64,000 nt of DNA, taken from Acanthaster planci. Taxonomy: Eukaryota; Echinodermata; Asteroidea; Valvatida; Acanthasteridae. Under the pieces are notes generated by a model, which was given only the letters and a program-made list of their open reading frames with translations, was not told the DNA's origin and did not search any database. Made by a program: the position numbers and the translations under genes. Location: the NCBI RefSeq assembly GCF_001949145.1, contig NW_019091632.1, positions 503,726-567,725 on the forward strand. The letters run 5' to 3'. Positions 60,901 through 64,000 of the stretch are shown piece after piece. The number at the start of each line of letters is the position of its first letter. Within the stretch, counting starts at the first letter, position 1.

Positions 60901-61215
60901 GAACAATTTGTGGGAAGCGCAGTGAAAAGATTCCCCTCTCCCCCATTCAATGTTGCGGTCATTTATTGGACCAAGATTAAGCCCAGCTTACCCAATGAGA
61001 AACGAGGGGGTGAGGGGGAGGCATGTTCCAACTTGTCCAGGATTGTAGCTGGAGATGATAATGCATCATATTTACCTCCTTTTCAGTGTCGCGGACTTTG
61101 CGCATGAGCTGCTTGACTTTGGTCCGCTCACTTTCCAGTTCCGCCGTCAGTTCACGATTCTTCTTGGACAGCTCGACGATCTTCATAGCCGCTGTGTCAC
61201 CTGCAATGCCTCCAC
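45748..61215 (-). CDS. CCDC13: CCDC13 coiled-coil protein, eleven exons including stop, 5' end missing
   Basis: In vertebrates CCDC13 is a centriolar-satellite protein linked to ciliogenesis and genome stability. Exons, 5' to 3' on the minus strand: 61215-61076, 59232-59137, 58186-58064, 57943-57839, 57086-56868, 56226-56050, 55129-54923, 53447-53278, 51588-51457, 50305-50057, 45916-45748. They join in frame to about 594 residues plus stop. Diagnostic matches to remembered vertebrate protein: [93 protein letters not shown] near the C-terminus. Heptad-rich throughout, with no membrane segment or catalytic motif. Roughly the first 120 residues of the vertebrate protein were not found upstream and probably lie beyond 64000 or in exons too diverged to see. 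The D-E intron uses a GC donor. Confidence 0.93.
48221..48806 (+). mobile_element. piggyBac-like MITE, copy 3
   Basis: 586 bases from TTAACCACTTGCTGCCGG to AGTGGCAAGTGGTTAA, with TTAA at both ends. In the CCDC13 J-K intron. Confidence 0.82.
50057..50305 (-). CDS. CCDC13: CCDC13 exon J
   Basis: Acceptor AATTACAG|AGCTGA, donor ACAAG|GTATTC, phase 2 to 2. A coiled coil ([18 protein letters not shown]) is followed by a low-complexity linker and [12 protein letters not shown], equivalent to VESQMEELTTR. Confidence 0.9.
50768..51279. other. Assembly gap
   Basis: 512 Ns in the CCDC13 I-J intron, bordered on the right by a tandem duplication. The exons either side keep phase, so no coding exon need be missing. 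Confidence 0.99.
51280..51440. repeat. ~118-bp tandem duplication at CCDC13 exon I donor, beside assembly gap
   Basis: CCCAACCATTCCAAAGAGAG begins at 51280 (directly after the gap) and again at 51398. The first copy also repeats a damaged version of the exon I splice donor (TCTTGTCGCTGCTAACGACC versus TCTTGTCCTTGCTAACCTGG). Confidence 0.85.
51457..51588 (-). CDS. CCDC13: CCDC13 exon I
   Basis: Acceptor CGCCCCTAG|GAGTTT, donor ACCAG|GTTAGC, phase 2 to 2. [20 protein letters not shown] then [13 protein letters not shown] aligns with the AEVERDRLTEFVTVLQKR block. A partial tandem copy of its 3' boundary lies just downstream, next to an assembly gap. Confidence 0.92.
52661..52990 (-). repeat. 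81-bp minisatellite, four copies, open in one frame
   Basis: Units begin at 52661, 52742, 52823 and 52904, with a partial fifth at 52985. The period is 27 codons, so a minus-strand frame (53003-52611) stays open as near-identical 27-residue repeats ([16 protein letters not shown] core). It lies inside CCDC13 intron H-I with no start or splice context, so it is probably not coding. Confidence 0.9.
53278..53447 (-). CDS. CCDC13: CCDC13 exon H
   Basis: Acceptor CTCCAACAG|CATGAA, donor TCAAG|GTAAGC, phase 0 to 2. A Gln tract (QQWQQQQ) leads into a Pro/Ser-rich linker ([15 protein letters not shown]). This linker is variable in the family; the exon is supported by phase and position. Confidence 0.82.
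53860..54394 (-). mobile_element. piggyBac-like MITE, copy 4 (inverted)
   Basis: Same family in the opposite orientation, 535 bases, TTAACCACTCTCTGCCGG to CACCAAGTGGTTAA. In the CCDC13 G-H intron. Internal words (GAGTATTTCAG, GGCCCC) are present as reverse complements. Confidence 0.8.
54923..55129 (-). CDS. CCDC13: CCDC13 exon G
   Basis: Acceptor GTGACTAG|AGCCAG, donor CAGATG|GTTAGA, 69 codons of Gln/Glu-rich coiled coil, including [19 protein letters not shown], matching REAKVRQLE of the vertebrate protein. Confidence 0.9.
56050..56226 (-). CDS. CCDC13: CCDC13 exon F
   Basis: Acceptor TTTGTACAG|AAAGCT, donor GCTTTGTTG|GTAAGT, 59 codons. Holds the best-conserved block: [19 protein letters not shown] and [16 protein letters not shown]. 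Confidence 0.94.
56580..56770 (+). repeat. Degenerate ~34-bp tandem repeat
   Basis: GTTGTGCACATTCAGTTGAAAA-like words recur about five times with changes, in CCDC13 intron E-F close to exon E. Confidence 0.6.
56868..57086 (-). CDS. CCDC13: CCDC13 exon E
   Basis: Acceptor TGGGCAG|GTCTCT, donor CAAGAG|GTTAGA, 73 codons. [16 protein letters not shown] opens it; GPKGGGGG and a basic coiled coil ([19 protein letters not shown]) close it. The glycine run is absent from the vertebrate sequence as I recall it. Confidence 0.88.
57087..57838 (-). other. CCDC13: GC-AG intron of CCDC13
   Basis: Begins GCAAGT directly after AACAAG of exon D and ends GGGCAG before exon E. The minority GC-AG class normally shows strong pairing to U1 elsewhere in the donor, as here (AAG|GCAAGT). 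No repeat or gene is seen in its 752 bases. Confidence 0.85.
57839..57943 (-). CDS. CCDC13: CCDC13 exon D, with GC splice donor
   Basis: Acceptor TCTCGCAG|ATTCTC, 35 codons, ends [35 protein letters not shown] is nearly the vertebrate sequence. No usable GT exists at this boundary, and GCAAGT after AAG is the standard form of a GC-AG donor. Confidence 0.92.
58064..58186 (-). CDS. CCDC13: CCDC13 exon C
   Basis: Acceptor ACTGTACAG|GCAGAA, donor CATAAG|GTAGGT, 41 codons. [17 protein letters not shown] and [17 protein letters not shown] fit the conserved LRNQIQSVKQELR coiled coil. Confidence 0.9.
58229..58828 (+). mobile_element. piggyBac-like MITE, copy 5
   Basis: 600 bases from TTAACCACTTGCTGCCAGG to CCGGCAGCAAGTGGTTAA, the most complete copy. 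The terminal inverted repeat is about 18 bases including TTAA. In the CCDC13 B-C intron. Confidence 0.85.
59137..59232 (-). CDS. CCDC13: CCDC13 exon B
   Basis: Acceptor CCATGCAG|TTGGCA, donor AATCAG|GTACAA, phase 0 to 0, 32 codons. [17 protein letters not shown] corresponds to the LQTALTRL... segment of the vertebrate protein. Weakly conserved, placed mainly by phase, order and splice sites. Confidence 0.75.
59233..61075 (-). other. CCDC13: CCDC13 intron A-B
   Basis: 1.8 kb, AT-rich, with no repeat family or coding frame recognised on either strand. The frames near 60.0 and 60.5 kb have no family resemblance. Confidence 0.7.
61076..61215 (-). CDS. CCDC13: CCDC13 exon A (first exon seen)
   Basis: Acceptor GTCAAAG|GTGGAG, donor AAGGAG|GTAAAT, phase 1 to 0. 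Encodes [20 protein letters not shown] then a charged coiled coil ending RKVRDTEKE. Being phase 1 at its start, it requires an upstream exon. Confidence 0.9.
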
Positions 61216-62399
61216 CTTTGACAAAGGAAAAACAGAAACACACACTGCACTGGATAAATAGTTCAATTCTACTGCACTCTCCTAGGAGAATTGATGAGTC
61301 CAAATTGAATTCTCATTAACAAGGGTGAATTAGGGACTTTCAGGGAAAAAAAAGAGGGGAAGGAGAGATTGCAATTTTCGAGGGGCAAACCCTAACGTGT
61401 ATGTTTGACAATGTATGAGCATTCAGCAGCATGATTCTTCATAGCCTTTTGTCTGGGACCTGTTAAATGGGCTCAGCAAAATTCACATTTCAAATACATA
61501 TATACACTGTGAAGCAATGGAAGGGGTTGAAAGACACATTTCCAAGAAGTCTTTTATCTCTTGCAATCAGCAAACATGCATAATATGGCCTTTCAGCAGC
61601 AAACTTCACGCAATTAAGGAAAACGTGACACACTTATGCCTGCCATTCAGCCTGGTTAGGTCTGTGTAATATGTAGTTACTGGAGTAGATCCCGGGTTTT
61701 CTAAACAATTGGAAAACATGTTTCCCAGGTCTGAACTAATCACAGACATGCTTTCAATTGACAATCTCTAAACGTGCTCAGCTGAGATAGTGAGCTGACA
61801 TAGTACAATCATCTGACAATTATCAAATATCAACAGCCTTTAGCGAGTTATACTCTGAAGTCAACTCCTATTGGTGCATGTGCACAGTAGCATGAAAAGT
61901 GCATATTCACATCTGTATATCAGACATACTTCACACATAAAACTTATTGACAATACATGTATATGGCCACACCATACCATACGTAATGCCAAACAAAAAA
62001 GTAGGTGTCTATTTTACTGCCCACAATGTAATAAATGCGGGAGAATGGAAATGCCAATCCAATTCAATGTGTGCAGTCTGAAATGGTTGCCTAAGTAATA
62101 CAGATGTCTGATACGTCACAATAAATTGGTTTTCATGTACATACATAAGACTGTGTTGCGATGGGGCTAATGAGAAATACAAGTACTGTACCCCTCCTTT
62201 CAAGGAAGCCGATTTTAGAAGCTTTAAAAGTTTCCTACAAAAACACATCAGCAAATAATTGACTGAGGAGACAGATTTGGTGTGTTTCAATACCACCAAA
62301 GGGTTGGTTGGTGGAAGACAGGCTCAACGGACCAGAGTTGTAATGATTCACTAATTTTGTGACTCAAGTCGAGTCTAGTCATATCCCTGCTGAAAATGT

Positions 62400-63070
62400 C
62401 CAATTCATTTACCTATTGAGACAAATTCACTTACCCATTGGATCCAATTCACTTACTAATTCAATAACCAATTCCAAAACCAATTGCTTTTGCTTGGAAT
62501 CAATTGGAGTCCAATTGGGTTCAATTGGTTTGAATAGTAAATTTGGACCTTTTCTGAGTTGGACCATTTCACACCAATTGAGTCCCATTTGAAAAATNNN
62601 NNNNNNNNNNNNNNNNNNNNNNNNNNNNNNNNNNNNNNNNNNNNNNNNNNNNNNNNNNNNNNNNNNNNNNNNNNNNNNNNNNNNNNNNNNNNNNNNNNNN
62701 NNNNNNNNNNNNNNNNNNNNNNNNNNNNNNNNNNNNNNNNNNNNNNNNNNNNNNNNNNNNNNNNNNNNNNNNNNNNNNNNNNNNNNNNNNNNNNNNNNNN
62801 NNNNNNNNNNNNNNNNNNNNNNNNNNNNNNNNNNNNNNNNNNNNNNNNNNNNNNNNNNNNNNNNNNNNNNNNNNNNNNNNNNNNNNNNAAATCTCCACTT
62901 GATGGGGGCAAACAAATGGGAGAGAAAACATACCAACTGAAACTAATTGAGCACCAGTCGATTGCCAAGTGGACCCAATTCATTCCAATTAAATCCAATT
63001 TTTGGTAGGGATTGTTACACAGTGGTTTGAGTCGAGTCATTAGGCCAAAAATTGAGATGAGTCAAGTATT
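62400..63070. repeat. CCAATT-rich low-complexity repeat spanning gap
   Basis: Dense AATTGG/CCAATT words on both sides of the gap at 62599-62888 (for example TCAATTGGAGTCCAATTGGG). Likely a short-period satellite that the assembly could not close. Confidence 0.6.
62599..62888. other. Assembly gap
   Basis: 290 Ns within CCAATT-rich repeat, upstream of the first CCDC13 exon seen. Confidence 0.99.
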
Positions 63071-63450
63071 AAGCTCAAGTCACTCTGTGTCACAATTATC
63101 CAACACAGTCAGATAAATAAAACAAGAGTGAAAGTCATTTTTCAGCATTTTAGAATCTACATGTGTACCTCTGGGTTTCTACATGTACATGTGGTCACAC
63201 AACATAGTTCTTGGGACTGTGAGTCATTGCAAATATTGTTTTTTGCAAATAAGTTTGCTTTTTTGGGGGGACTCAAGTCCAATGAACTTTCACCTTAGTC
63301 AGCCCTTCTGATTATAGGCTCAAGTCAGTACAAGTCATTTGCTCGCAGTGACTTCAGTCACGTCATAACTTCATCAGGACTCAAGTCAAGTAAAGTTGCT
63401 GAAAAATTGACTCCAGTCGAACTCAAGTCAAGCCACTGACTTGTCATTAC
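63030..63450. repeat. ACTCAAGTC-rich stretch
   Basis: ACTCAAGTC, CAAGTCA and related words occur about a dozen times without fixed spacing. Looks like a decayed dispersed repeat. No coding frame. Confidence 0.5.
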
Positions 63451-64000
63451 AAATTCTGCAACGGACCCACATACCCACCTACCAGCCCTCCTACCTGTTA
63501 AATAATGGCATTAAATTTCTCAATCAAATCAATCTATACTACAGTAAGTTACCATACATTTCTCAAAACGTAGTCATCTTTTACCTTCAGGGTAATTAAC
63601 GATCTTACATGTACATGTGTCTTCTAGTTCATTTGCTAATTCTTCATGTTTGCGTGTAGTATTCAATAAACATTAATGTGTAGCTGCAATGAATTTTTCT
63701 TAGGCACAATTTTTCTTCTACTTTGTTTTCTTCTTCAATGTATGCAAACTCTTTTGTTTTCCCCTTTGGTTAAATGCATTGAAAAGTGCATGCTTTTAAA
63801 AAGTTAAAATTATCAATTCGTTTCCAGACAACTGAGGGTGCTGTTGTTGTGAAGTCATTTTGGGAAGATATGGTTAAGTGCATATGTGTTTCTGTTCAAA
63901 TTGTAAACCCAGAATTTACTGATTGAAAACATTTCTGAGAGAGAGATTGATGCTTTCTTATTGTTATACACATATATAACAATGAATCAGCAAAGAAGAG

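Larger units (their letters stand above)
61216..64000. other. Upstream of first CCDC13 exon seen; repeats and gap
   Basis: Expected to contain, or lead to, the exons for about 120 N-terminal residues. None could be recognised on the minus strand. Most of 62.4-63.45 kb is low-complexity repeat. Confidence 0.6.

Noticed and set aside
63560-63720. Minus-strand frames with charged residues (RKHEELANELEDT, EEENKVEEKL) as missing CCDC13 N-terminal exons
   Set aside because: Short, interrupted by stops within about 40 codons, with no donor in the right phase to join exon A and no match to the remembered CCDC13 N-terminus. AT-rich chance is likelier.
1-64000. CRISPR arrays, operons, ribosome-binding sites, tRNA or rRNA genes
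   Set aside because: The window is intron-rich animal DNA. No direct-repeat/spacer array, rRNA segment or convincing tRNA cloverleaf was seen on either strand.

Overview
This window is nuclear DNA from an animal. Three protein genes are split into short coding exons with GT-AG introns, the intergenic space is AT-rich, and small inverted-repeat transposons are scattered throughout. All three genes are conserved animal families. The style of the dispersed repeats (a 'CATAGAGCTGCTTAAGCAC'-type terminal repeat near 9.5 kb, many ACATGTACATGT runs, TAGGCCTA words) points to a marine invertebrate deuterostome, perhaps an echinoderm. That placement rests on general memory of such genomes and is weak. 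There are three assembly gaps (2100-2360, 50768-51279, 62599-62888) and one ambiguous base (52184).

Layout. (1) 1417-14260, minus strand: six exons of a vesicular-type zinc transporter of the SLC30A/ZnT2-3-8 group; its last coding exon lies left of the window. (2) 14261-16316: a 2.06-kb divergent interval holding a foldback transposon and three metal-response-element cores. (3) 16317-34951, plus strand: a complete eight-exon LIV-1-type zinc importer of the SLC39A/ZIP family, 715 residues, with a poly(A) signal at 35238. (4) 34952-45747: a 10.8-kb convergent intergenic region with tandem repeats and a few weak exon-like signals. (5) 45748-61215, minus strand: eleven exons including the stop codon of CCDC13, a coiled-coil protein; its N-terminal exons lie to the right, beyond what could be recognised. 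(6) 61216-64000: repeats and a gap.

How it fits together. The most notable feature is the head-to-head pairing of a zinc exporter/vesicle loader (ZnT, moves zinc out of the cytosol) with a zinc importer (ZIP, moves zinc into the cytosol). They share one upstream interval that contains candidate MTF-1 sites, and a tandem array of the same core occurs in an intron of the ZIP gene. This suggests, but does not prove, coordinated zinc-responsive control. CCDC13 is convergent to the ZIP gene and functionally unrelated as far as can be seen. Its introns carry three of the five copies of a roughly 600-bp TTAA-flanked (piggyBac-like) non-autonomous transposon family and one intron with a GC splice donor.

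All exon boundaries were worked out by hand from reading frame, splice consensus and remembered family sequence; every junction given keeps the reading frame. No alignment or expression data were available.
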